Shown: positions 10,687-20,574 of the stretch, one piece after another | Position numbering within the stretch: the first letter of the stretch is position 1 | Layout of the letters: every line of letters starts with the position of its first letter | Assembly (NCBI GenBank): GCA_033032865.1 | Contig: JAWHQI010000068.1 | Span: 8,308,001-8,372,000 of the forward strand | Reading direction: 5' to 3' | DNA: 64,000 nucleotides | DNA from: Dactylorhiza incarnata | Lineage: Eukaryota; Streptophyta; Magnoliopsida; Asparagales; Orchidaceae | The notes under the pieces: model-generated | Seen by the model: the letters and a program-made list of their open reading frames with translations, nothing else | Databases searched by the model: none | Told to the model about the DNA's origin: nothing | Position numbers and translations under genes: made by a program

Positions 10687-12390
10687 ATTCTGTTGAATTC
10701 CTTCATTTTTAACAGCCTTGCTTGAAATGTTTTTATCTATTTCTACCGCCTCTTTGCCCTTGGCAGAAATGAATTTTACTAGTGTACAAAGATTGTTTTT
10801 CTTAATCAGACGTGGCTCACTTGATGATGTACCCAAGCCCAGTTTGCCACTTAGTCTGGCAATCACTGTGCTTGTGATGTCCATCAGTTTGATACTTCTC
10901 CCATTTAGAGATTCTTCAAATTTCTTAGCTTCAGATAACTTGTTCTCAATGAGAACAATGTGTTCTCTGGAGGCAGTCAAATATTTCTTATGATTGACAT
11001 TTTCTTTACTTAGTTGGTTCATTTCAACCAACTTGCCTCTGAGAGAGATTATCTCTTTCTCAGATTTAATTAAATCTAAACAAAGAGCTTTGAATTCAGC
11101 TTTGAATTCATTTGAAATGAAATCAAAGTTAGATATTACCTGATCACTGTCATTGTCTGATTTTGATTCTTCTGAATTACTTCCCGAGGCATTGATAGCC
11201 ATCAAGCAGAAGTTTCTTTCATCTTCATCATCACTGGAGCTGGATGATGATGCATATTCTGACTCACTGCTTGAGTCATATATAGCCATCAAGCATTGGT
11301 CCTTCTCATTTGCATTTTCTTCATCTTCAGAAGAGCTGGATGAAGATTCTGATTCTGTTTCACTCCATGTTTCAGTTACAAAGCCTCTTCCTTTATGTTT
11401 GTGTTTGTGGGAGGAAGGCTTGCTGGAGTGCCGTTTCTCTTCTTTCTCTTTTCTCTTCTCCTTCTTTTGGTTCTCTGGACACTCAGGTAGAATGTGTCCA
11501 GGTTTCCTGCAGCCAAAACAAATTATTTCTTTAGAATTAGATTTGTTATACCTTGGTTTTTCTCTGGATCTTGAATCCTTCTTTTTGAAATCTTTTCTAG
11601 CCATCTTGTAGAATCTCTTGGCTAGAAGACTCATAAACTCCACTTCTCCTAGAGCTTTATCTTCCTCTTCAGTTGCTTGGAAAGCAATGCTCTTTTCCTT
11701 CTTGGATGTTGGTGAGGAAGTAGATTGTTCAGCTTCTCTGGACTTGATAAGTTGCTCCTAGGATTTGAGCTTGCCTAAGAAGGTCTCAGTGGAGATCTCA
11801 TTGAGGCTTCTGGCTTCCTCGATTGGCCAGATCCTAGAGTCCCATGTGCCGGGGAAGCACATTAGGATCTTATCATTGAACTCAGTGATGGAGATCACTT
11901 TGTCTAAAGTCTTCAGCTCATTGATTATGAGGCTGAGTCTGTTGTACATATCAACTACTGTCTCATTTTCTCCTTTTTTAAAATTCTCATATTGAGAGAT
12001 AAGGTGAGATCTTCTGTCTTTTCTTTCATCTGTAGATCCTTCAACCATGTTGTTGAGGGACATCCAGATTTCTCTGGCTGAAGTGCATTCCACAACCTTT
12101 TGAAAGATGTCATCACACATTGTCTGTGCCAATATGTTCATAGCTTTGGCATCAACACTTCTCTGCTTCTTTTGAGCTTCTGTCCACTCAGGAGGTGGAA
12201 CAACATTATTTGTTGTTGTTGTTTCAGCACCTATTATTGTTGTAGGCGTAGGAGGTCCTGTCAAAATAACATTGAAAATATCTTCGTCAATAGAATTCAT
12301 ATACAATCTGATCCTTGCCTTCCATAGTGCAAACTTATTTAGGTTGCATATAGGAGATCTTGTGCTTGAGTATTCTTTGTTCCGTGCCAT
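10675..12390 (-). pseudogene. gag: Element C gag, one in-frame stop
   Basis: Begins with an ATG at 12390 (MARNKEYSSTRSP) and runs in one frame to 10675, except for one TAG at 11758-11760 where the relative D has a tyrosine codon. The N-terminal half is a Copia-type gag core (ICNLNKFALWKARIRLY). A CCHC zinc knuckle (CFGCRKPGHILPEC) lies at about 11494-11535. It is followed by a lysine/serine/glutamate-rich stretch with SSSSSEDEE runs and a coiled-coil-like tail. Gag forms the particle and binds genomic RNA through the knuckle. With 571 codons it is of normal length for the group, so the single nonsense change is probably late. Confidence 0.88.
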
Positions 12391-12478
12391 GGATTTTTAG
12401 AAAAAGAAATTCTAGAAGAAAATTAAGATCTAATTGATCTTTTGATTCAGGTGTTAGCCTGTAAAGAATCAACCAACC

Positions 12479-12490
12479 TCTGATACCAAT
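12479..12490 (-). other. Primer binding site of C
   Basis: On the minus strand ATTGGTATCAGAG directly follows the LTR end TTTCA. It matches the 3' end of initiator tRNA-Met, the usual Copia primer. Confidence 0.85.
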
Positions 12491-14153
12491 TGAAAGTCCT
12501 CTGATATCAGTTGAAAGTAATCTCTGATATCAAAGGAAAGGGAGGTTAGATCTTAAAGTCTCTCTAGAGGGGCTGAGGGTGAATAGAGTATTAAAAATTT
12601 TTCACTTATATTTATAGCAGAGTTAAAATAGTGATATATATATGTGTACTGAGTGAGTTATAAAAATAAACACAAAGAGATCACACAGCACAGTACAGAA
12701 AAATAACCACAATCACAGAGAACACAAGGATTTATAGTAGTTCCCCAATAAACTTGGGTACATCTACTCTTCTACCACCCTTGGTAGGATTCCACTAGGT
12801 TTTTTTTCAGGTGCCCTATCACCAATGGGTTTTTGATCAGGTGCCCAAACACCACTGAGCTTTTGATTAGGTGCTCAAACCAAACAACAGGTTTTTGTTC
12901 AGGTGCCCTGCCACCAAGGGGATAACTTTTGAAGGGAGTTAGAACCATGTACATAATGGAATAAAGAGGGTTATGAAGTTCTTCTCTGTCAATAATCTGA
13001 GAGAAGACTTTGGAATGTGTTGATGTAAAGCTCCCCCTGTCTGATAGAAAATAGTTGACAGTTGAGGATGGAGCTTTCTCTTGAATATGAATATCTTCCT
13101 TGATAGCTGATGAATCTGAGAGACAAAGGTTTCTCAGATTATTGTTGCTCTTGAAGATTTTGAACTTGTAGCAGATAACTGAGAGAGTAATGTTGATGTT
13201 CTCAGAGATTGAGAGAGTTGCTGCTTGAGGAAGATGAACTCTGTATTTTTCTTTATGTATATCTCTTTTTCCCGACTGCTTCTTCTTCCTCTCTTCCTGT
13301 ATATCTCTCGACTGTATCTTTCTCTCTTTTCTTTTCTTGCTGTACTACTGTTCTACTATAATACTTTTTTTTTTCCTTAAAGAAATCTCTGACTGATTTG
13401 AAATCCAAATCTTTTAATTTAAGGAATAAAATATTCAGAAGATATATTCTTGGAACTGCAAATCTGATACACTTTATTTCTTTTCCTTTACCATGAAAGT
13501 GTCCTTTTCCAAAATATGTCAACGGCTATTTTCTCGAAATAAGAGAATAATAAAAGGAAAGATATAATCTTTGACTTCTCTGGAAGGAATAGATCTATTG
13601 CTGATAGATCTGAGTTCGGAGAATAGAATAAAACTGATCTGTCTGAAATTCGTCGAACTGAAATAAGAAATCATCGATCTGAATATTGAGTTCATCGATC
13701 TGAATGATTAAACAACTGGATCTGGCTGGAAGAATTGTATGCGTCGAGCTGAGATGATATTTCATTGAACGCAGAGACTTGGCAAGTTCGTCGACCGCTA
13801 AGACTGGGCAAATTCGTCGACCGCTGAGACTGGGCAAATTCTTCGACCGCTGGGACTGAGCAAATTCATCGACCGCTGAGACTGAGCAAATTCATCGACC
13901 GCTAAGACTGAGAAAATTTGTCGACCACTGAGACTGAGAAAATTCGTCGGCCGCTGAGACTGAGCAAATTCGTCGAACGGGAGCAAGATGTTCGTCGAAC
14001 GCAGAATGCATTTCGTCGAACGCAGAACCTTAACTTTTCCTTAAGTTCTAACAACCAATAACCTTGACCCTTAGACTATACATTGGGGGTCAACTTAGTC
14101 CTAGTCAACATATAGTGATCCTAGCCTAAATCAGTAATAGGGTTGTTCCAACG
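12491..14153 (-). repeat. Element C 5' LTR (1663 bp)
   Basis: Uninterrupted copy of the LTR at 4325-7633. It carries the 26-bp array (13770-13980), the R/U5 tandem units (12793-12920) and the conserved box with GGTGAATAG near its 3' end (12568-12583). Small open frames here (12772-12954, 13253-13522, 13595-13986) are LTR sequence without domains. Confidence 0.92.
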
Positions 14154-14158
14154 CATTC

Positions 14159-14495
14159 CCAATGCTAAGGTACATAGCCAACAAAGACTTATCATGCAAA
14201 TGAACTATATGGCATTCATGATATCTTAACATCCAGAAGATAACATTGTTTAAGCATTCTATCAAAACTCATGGCAGATTATATGAAGCAGAAGTGCTGA
14301 AAAGAGACTATTAAGCTTTGACTAATTTAGCCCATTGCATTCACACTTAATTTCAACAGAATTTTCATTGTCATTTCTGTTTAAGAGTTAATACATTGAT
14401 CTAGTTCCACTTTTATTAGCATAAGTAATTTATGTCTTCTTTTTCTCTTCTTAGCTAGGTGAGCATTTTGAGCTAGTTTGGCTTGCCCCTCAAAT
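14159..14495 (-). other. Element B 3' internal stretch, nothing recognised
   Basis: AT-rich continuation of element B between the insertion site of C and the ORF3 remnant. It contains no domain or repeat that I can name. Confidence 0.5.
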
Positions 14496-14951
14496 TCATA
14501 CTCTTCTTTGCTGAAGATTGAGGGCAATCCTTGTACCCTGTAGCACTTGTAGAGCTAACTCTGAGTTGGTCTTAGCATTGGCCATCTCCCCCTTTCTGGT
14601 TTCTTCAACTATTTTTTCCTCTAGGGATTGGGAGGCAGCAGCTACAGAGCCTGAGAGAGTTTGGAAAGCATTTTCCAAGTCCCCCTTTAGGTCATCCTTC
14701 ATCTTCTCTGACTCTCCAAGCATATTGGTGGCTTATTTCCAAACAAAGTCTTCAATGTGATTGGAGGCTTGTTCTATGACTTCATCTGTCTTGCTTACAT
14801 ACTTCTTATGTATCTCATGTCTTTCTCTATCATTTGGAGTTGTAGTTGTTGGACTCAACTCCTTGTCAACTGGAGCAAGAATTTGCTCCCCCTCAACCTG
14901 AGCAGGAACTTGCTCCACCTCAATGTGAGTACTATTATCTTTATTAGCTGA
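14496..14951 (-). pseudogene. Element B ORF3 remnant, coiled-coil
   Basis: Two segments in the same frame (14733-14918 and 14496-14723) are separated by one stop codon. The protein is helix-rich and charged (SKTDEVIEQASNHIEDF; KGDLENAFQTLSG; SQSLEEKIVEETRKG) and looks like a coiled coil. It lies downstream of RNase H, where element D has its third ORF, so I read it as the decayed counterpart. Similarity to D's ORF3 is positional and structural, not obvious in sequence. No signal peptide or membrane segment is seen. Confidence 0.5.
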
Positions 14952-15149
14952 TAACTGTTCTTGTTCCTTTTGAATAACCCTTTCTTGCTCCCCCTCACTT
15001 GGAGCATTAGTATTGTTCTTATTTGGTGATGTGTTGAGATTTTAATCAATCATTAAGCTATGTATATGGCTTAAGACTTAGGTGAACTTAATCCTAGTAA
15101 TTGGATTTGATTGCTCTTATAATTGTAAGTGTAAATTAAACTTATGTCA

Positions 15150-15720
15150 TAATGCTGAGTTCATCGAACTCAAAGCTGAGTTCGTCGAACTCAAAGCTGA
15201 GTTCGTCGAACTCAAAGCTGAGTTCGTCAAACTCAAAGCTGAGTTCGTCGAACTCAAAGCTGAGTTCGTCGAACTCAAACTGAGTTCATCGAACTCGAAG
15301 CTGAGTTCGTCGAACTCCAACTGAGTTCGTCGAACTCAAAGCTGAGTTCATCGAACTCAAATTGGAGTTTGTCGAACACTAACTGAGTTTATCTAAGACT
15401 ACAACATAAGGCTGAGTTCGTCGAACTCAAACTGAGTTCATCGAACACTAACTGAGTTTATCTCAAAACTACAACATAAGGCTGAGTTCGTCGAACTCAA
15501 ATTGAGTTCGTCGAACTCAAACTGAGTTCGTCGAACATTAACTGAGTTTATCTCAAAACTACAACATAAGGCTGAGTTCGTCAAACTCAAACTGAGTTCG
15601 TCGAACTCAAACTGAGTTCGTCTGAACTAGATCATACAGCTGAGTTTGTTGAACTCAAAGTCCATGTTCATTGAACTCAGGAAAGAGTTCGTCGAACCCA
15701 GATTTTTCCCAGCTGAGGCC
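15150..15720 (-). repeat. 21-bp palindromic tandem array in B
   Basis: Roughly two dozen copies of GAGTTCGTCGAACTC occur here. This is a near-perfect dyad with 7-bp arms around one base, in a unit whose regular period is 21 bp (15160-15350). Further right the copies are separated by longer spacers containing ACTACAACATAAGG. The array lies between RNase H and ORF3 of element B. A plus-strand open frame at 15082-15324 (repeating ELKAEFV) is only the array translated. Spacers repeat rather than being unique, so this is not a CRISPR array. Confidence 0.85.
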
Positions 15721-15979
15721 TTTGTCTGCTTTAGTTTGTTTTGGAGGAGACTTATCCACTGAGAAAGTTTGGCTGCCTCAGCTGATCAACTGAGATGGGT
15801 CTCACCCTAAATTCAAAGTATTTAACATTTTAGGGAGGTTATCTACCCTATCATGTGGACTATGCCTACTATAAAGTTGATCAATTCGGATTTCAATTTA
15901 TCATAACAGTACATATTATGAGAATTATACAGATGAGAACATAAGCAGTTTAACACTGGGTATAGATTCATAAGTGAAC
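15721..15979 (-). other. Element B spacer between RNase H and the array
   Basis: Non-coding stretch between the end of pol and the palindromic array. One loose GCTGATCAACTGAG dyad at about 15780-15793 recalls the arms found in B's LTR. Nothing else is visible. Confidence 0.45.
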
Positions 15980-17585
15980 TCATTCTAAATTCAACATTTC
16001 TAAGTCAATTTTGAAAGAATTGAACTTGGCCTCATCCAGTGGCTTGGTGAAGATATCAACTACTTGATTGGCTGTGGGGACATATTCAAGTTTGATATCT
16101 TCACACTCTACATGCTCTCTAATAAAATGGTAGCTAATTTCTATGTGCTTGGCCCTGCTATTGGAGACAAGATTTTTGGCAATAGAAATAGCACTAGATG
16201 AGTCATACAACAGGGGAGATTGACTAACCTTGATGTTGTAATCCTTCAATTGATGTTGGATCCACAGAAGTTGAGCACAACAACTGCCTACAGCAATGTA
16301 CTCTGACTCAGCTGTGGATATGGCCACACTAGTTTGCTTTTTGCTGCTCCAAGAGATCAACCTCCTTCCTAGGAATTGACAAGTGCCACTTGTGCTTTTC
16401 CTCTCTTCTTTTCACCCTGCAAAATCTGCATCTGAATAGCCTATCAGTTCAAAGTCATTGTTCCTAGGGTACAAAAGGCCAAGATTTAGGCTGCCCTTGA
16501 GGTATATCAAGATCCTCTTTACAGAGGTGTAGTGAGATTCCTTAGGACAAGCCTGATACCTAGCACAAACACATGTAGAATATTTAATGTATGGCCTACT
16601 TGCAGTCAAGTACAACAAGGATCCAATGATACACTTATACATGGATTCATCAAAGGCCTTCCCCTTTTCATCCTTGTCTAGTGATACATTAGATCCCATG
16701 GGTGTTCTCGTGGTGGAGGCTGACTCCATCCCAAATTTCTTGATGAGCTCCTTGGTGTACTTAGTCTGGGAAATGAAAATTCCATCATCAGACTGTTTCA
16801 CTTGGAGCCCAAGGAAATATTTATGTTCACCCATACTGCTCATCTCAAACTCCCCCTGCATTAGATTGGCAAATCTCTTGCAGAGGTTGTCATTAGTAGA
16901 CCCAAATATTATGTCATCAACATAGATTTGGACTAGGAGACACTTGCCCTTTGTCTTCCTAAGAAACAATGTGCTATCTATCTTTCCTCTCAAGAATTTG
17001 TTCTTGATTAGAAATCTAGACAAGGTCTCATACCAAGCTCTTGGAGCATGTTTGAGACCATAAAGGGCTTTCCTAAGGAAGTAAACATGAGATGTGAGAG
17101 TTGGATGAACAAAACCTGATGGTTGCTCTACATATACCTCCTCTTTCAGATTTCCATTTGGGAAAGCTGATTTGACATCCATCTGGTACAATTTGAAGCC
17201 TTTGTGGGATGCATAGGCAAGGAATAACCTTATGGCCTCCAACCTTGCAACTGGGGCAAAGGTTTGATCAAAGTCGATTCCCTCCTCTTGCCTATACCCC
17301 TTTGCAACAAGCCTTGACTTGTTCTTGATGATTGTCCCATTTCCATCCATCTTGTTTCTGAAGATCCATTTGGTGCCTATGATATTGTGCCCTTGTGGTC
17401 TTGGCACCAACTTCCATACTTTGCACCTCTTGAATTGTAATAGTTCTTCTTGCATTGCGTGAATCCAGAATGGATCCATGTTGGCCTCTTCAAACTTCTT
17501 GGGCTCTACCTGTGACAAAAAACTGAGGAACAAAGCCTCATTGTGAGCCCTGCTTCTAGTTGTTACCCCTTGTTGAACATCCTAA
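15980..17585 (-). pseudogene. pol: Element B pol: RT and RNase H, frameshifted
   Basis: The RT segment (16412-17533) reads [43 protein letters not shown] and the catalytic [10 protein letters not shown], so the palm is complete. RNase H begins with [10 protein letters not shown], then breaks by frameshift at about 16410. It continues at 15980-16360 with SKKQTSVAIS, TAESEYIAVG, LLYDSSSA and [11 protein letters not shown] second frameshift near 17580 separates this part from the protease fragment. The RT catalytic motif survives, but the polyprotein could not be made as one product. Confidence 0.88.
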
Positions 17586-17990
17586 TGATCTGCTCCAAGG
17601 GATTATGTCTGTCAACCCTTAGAGCAGGAGGCAATCTGGCAGCTCCTATTTGCTGTTCATTTACTGCATCCTGCCAAACTTCTTCAAAAGCAGTAGTTTC
17701 TTCATGCAGCTTAGGATCATCATCCTGTACAGCTTCTTCATGGTCAGTTCCAGTGAAAGTTGGAGGCTGACTTGTGCTTTGTCTGTCCTGAAGGCTCAAT
17801 TCATGCAATTTCTCTGAAATTCCTTTTATTTTTCCTTGTTCAAAGCCTCCAAAGGTGACCTTTCTTCCTTTGGGTTCTGAAATGAAATCCTTAAGAACCT
17901 TCCTTTTTCCAGTCATATGCCTGGAACATCCACTGTCCAAGTGCCAAATCATGTTGGCACTTGAACTATCCTGCAACCACAAAATTAATA
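17563..17990 (-). pseudogene. pol: Element B protease fragment, integrase deleted
   Basis: Starts just after a TTTTGTGGTTGCAG tract and reads IWHLDSGCSRHMTG, the aspartic protease motif. After about 60 residues (VTFGGFEQGKIKGI) the sequence passes straight into an acidic linker (TGTDHEEAVQDDD) of the kind that precedes RT. The GAG-pre-integrase finger and the whole DDE core, some 350 residues in element D, are absent. This is an internal deletion, so B cannot integrate on its own. Confidence 0.85.
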
Positions 17991-20495
17991 AGCCTTAGGA
18001 CTCCAATAAGGATTGGGTCCTAGGAAACCGTTAGTCATTGGGTAGTTGTAATTAATGGTTGCCCCTCTAGGAGGAAAGCTACTCCTAGCACTTGGAGGAC
18101 TTGAGTTGTGCCAACAATATATGGCAAAGTGACCCACTTTACCACAGCACCAACACTCATAAATGTTGTATCTCCTTTTCTGAACCTTCCTGGAAGGAGC
18201 AGAAGTCTTCCCAGGTTCAGAGAAGGAGACAGCCTTCTTCTTAGGCTTTGCAGCTGGAGGTGGTGTGGCAGCTGTTTGGGGCTTGTGCACATGAGAGGAT
18301 TTATTCATGTTACCAACAGATTTCTGCTTTTCAGCTCTCATACTGTTGACAGCGTTAGAAATGTTCTGATGTGGATTTGCCCCACTACAGCAGCCAACAT
18401 TCTTCTCAGCTGGGCCAGTCTTGGAGGAGCTGGCTTCCTTTTCCTTGAGTGTGGGTGCTGGGGTACAAAAAACAAATGGTCCAGGTTGGACCATCTGAAT
18501 TTTCTCATGGGGAGCTTTCATTGTACTCAATCCAAGTCCATTTCTCCTTGCAATGCTTGATTCATTCAAATTGCAAGGAGCCTTTTCATTTTGCCCCTGA
18601 CCATATATGATTGCTTGGTCATATTTGTTAGAGGGCTGCCACACCTTTTCAAAGGTAGATTTAATTCTAGCTGAAGCCTTGCCCTTTCTATCATTCCCAT
18701 CCTTAGCTGCCTTATTATTGTGACCTAGTCCCCTCTTATCAGATTGGGAGGAGAAGTTCCCAATAATGGGTAGCACAATTTTGGGTTTGGAGAATTGTGC
18801 TACTCAATTCTGTTCCTTTAGAAGCTAATTGTTAAGCTTCCTGATATACACCCACATTTTCTTTTTCTCATCAAGAAGATTATCAATCACCTTCTGGAGC
18901 TCTATGGACTTCTGTCCATCTTGATGGAGGATGTCCATCTTGCATTATAGCTCAGCCTTAAGTGGCCTTAGCTCTTTGAGCACTTTGAGCTTGTTCTTTA
19001 ACAAGCTTTTTCTTCCTGCTCAGGGTATGAATGAGGTCCCCATATCTGTCAATCAGATGATCAACATTTATGTTTGATCTTGATCCATCCTCACCTCCAG
19101 CCCTTGAGGATGAATCAGAATCTGGGCAGGTTTCATTCTTAGAATATGAATGGGATAGGTTGAGAACTAGTACCTCATCAACATCAGATATTCTACTTGA
19201 GGAGCCTTTAGATATGGCCATCAGACCATTGTACTCCTCTTCTTCATCCACCTCATCATCACTTTCAGAGTGTGATAGAGGGGCCCTGATTGCAATCCTT
19301 CCAGCAGCAGGTTCTTCAACATCAACCAACCTAATGAGGGCTTCTTCCTTTTCAAATTCTGATGAGCTGGAGTCTGATTCACTCTAGCTCCATTCCTTCT
19401 TAGATAGAAAGGATTTTTCTCCATTCTTGCCTCTTGGCTGATGAGCCTTCTTCTCATCCCTCTCTTTTCTATTGACTGGGCAGTCAATAATGACATGCCC
19501 TGGCTTGCTGCAATAATAGCAAACAACTTTATAGGAATTAAATTTAGAGTTAGAGCCATACCTGTCATTCCTGGAGTGATGCTTTGACTCCTTGTTGTGA
19601 TATGAGGAGGAGGGCTTGTTCTTCCATTGCTTCCTCCTTAGCAGCTTTTTGAAGTGCCTTGTGAAGGCAACAATTTTCTCATCAGAAGAGGAGTAACCTG
19701 ATGAGCTGGGTTTAGAAACTTCTGGTTCAACAGATTTTCTGGGAGGTGAGTGACCCTTCTCCTTCACTCTTCTTGAGCTTTCAGCCTTGAAGGCCAGAGA
19801 TTTCTCCCTGGTATTACTCCTTGCATTCTGCTCTTCTTCCTTTCTGGCAGTCAGCTGCATCTCATAGGAGAGTAGCTTTCCATAGAGAGTGTGGGGAGGA
19901 GTTTCAGCCAACTTAGCCATTTCCCTTATGACACAGATTTTGTTGTCCCATTCTCTAGTAAGAGATCTCAGGAACTTGTCATTCAACTCATAATTGCTGA
20001 ACACTCTCTGATAGGTTCTTAACTCATTGACTGTCCTAAAGAACCTTTCATAGCACACAACTATTCCCTCCATGTTCAGCTGCCTAAAGGCTTCATACCC
20101 CTGGTTAAGGAGTGACTTCCTGTCATCCCTAACTTCTTTAGTGCCCTCCATATAGACAATGAGGGTGTCCCACATCTCCTTGGCTGTTTGGCAATGGACA
20201 AGGTTCTAAAAGGTGGAACCATCAATAGCACTAACAATAATGTTTTGTGCCCTCTTGTCCATCCCAGCCAGGACAATCTCATCCTTGTTCAGTTCAGCAT
20301 ATGGCTTTGGCACTTTCACCACTGGGTAGTAGTGGTAGTCTTAGTGAAGGTAAATGGACCTTTCACTACTGTCACGAAAATCCTAGGGTCAGTTGCTTCC
20401 ATAAACAGCCTGACCCTTTGCTTCCACATGCCAAAGGACTCTTTCCTACAAATTGGCAACTTCATTGAGCTCATTTCCTTTTGGTAGACAGCCAT
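17985..20495 (-). pseudogene. gag: Element B gag with two zinc knuckles, several breaks
   Basis: The start ATG is at 20495 (MAVYQKEMSSMKLPICRK). The N-terminal part stops near 20320. The gag core continues at 19384-20175 (NKICVIREMAKLAE), with a first CCHC knuckle CYYCSKPGHVIIDC near 19495-19536. A serine/acidic part follows at 18958-19329, and a basic, alanine/proline-rich part at 17985-18776 contains a second knuckle, CWCCGKVGHFAIYC (about 18109-18150). The pieces lie in different frames, so several indels have occurred. Two widely spaced knuckles distinguish it from C, D and F, which have one. Confidence 0.8.
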
Positions 20496-20557
20496 GGAAA
20501 TAAACTTTTAATATAACCCTTGGGATCTTGCTTGGCTGTTAAGCCTTTTTAATCAAC

Positions 20558-20574
20558 CTGGCTCTGATACCACT
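20558..20574 (-). other. Primer binding site of B
   Basis: On the minus strand TGGTATCAGAGCCAGG follows the LTR end CTTTCA after two bases. It fits the 3' end of initiator tRNA-Met over a longer stretch than in D or F. Confidence 0.85.

Larger units (their letters stand above)
4325..14153 (-). mobile_element. Element C: sirevirus with truncated pol, inside B
   Basis: TSD CATTC lies at 4320-4324 and 14154-14158. The LTRs are 4325-7633 (carrying solo LTR S1) and 12491-14153. Without S1 and its TSD copy the left LTR is about 1704 bp against 1663 bp on the right. The internal region (7634-12490) carries gag, protease and integrase, then RT stops after about its first 90 residues and the sequence jumps to a PPT array. 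The last base of the right LTR is G instead of A. There are many small LTR differences, so this insertion is older than D. It cannot make active RT or RNase H. Confidence 0.9.

Noticed and set aside
15082..15324. Plus-strand ORF with repeated ELKAEFV
   Set aside because: Pure translation of the 21-bp array on the strand opposite to element B's genes.
15150..15720. CRISPR-like array
   Set aside because: Repeats are palindromic and regular but the intervals between them are themselves repeated, there are no cas genes, and the context is a plant retrotransposon.
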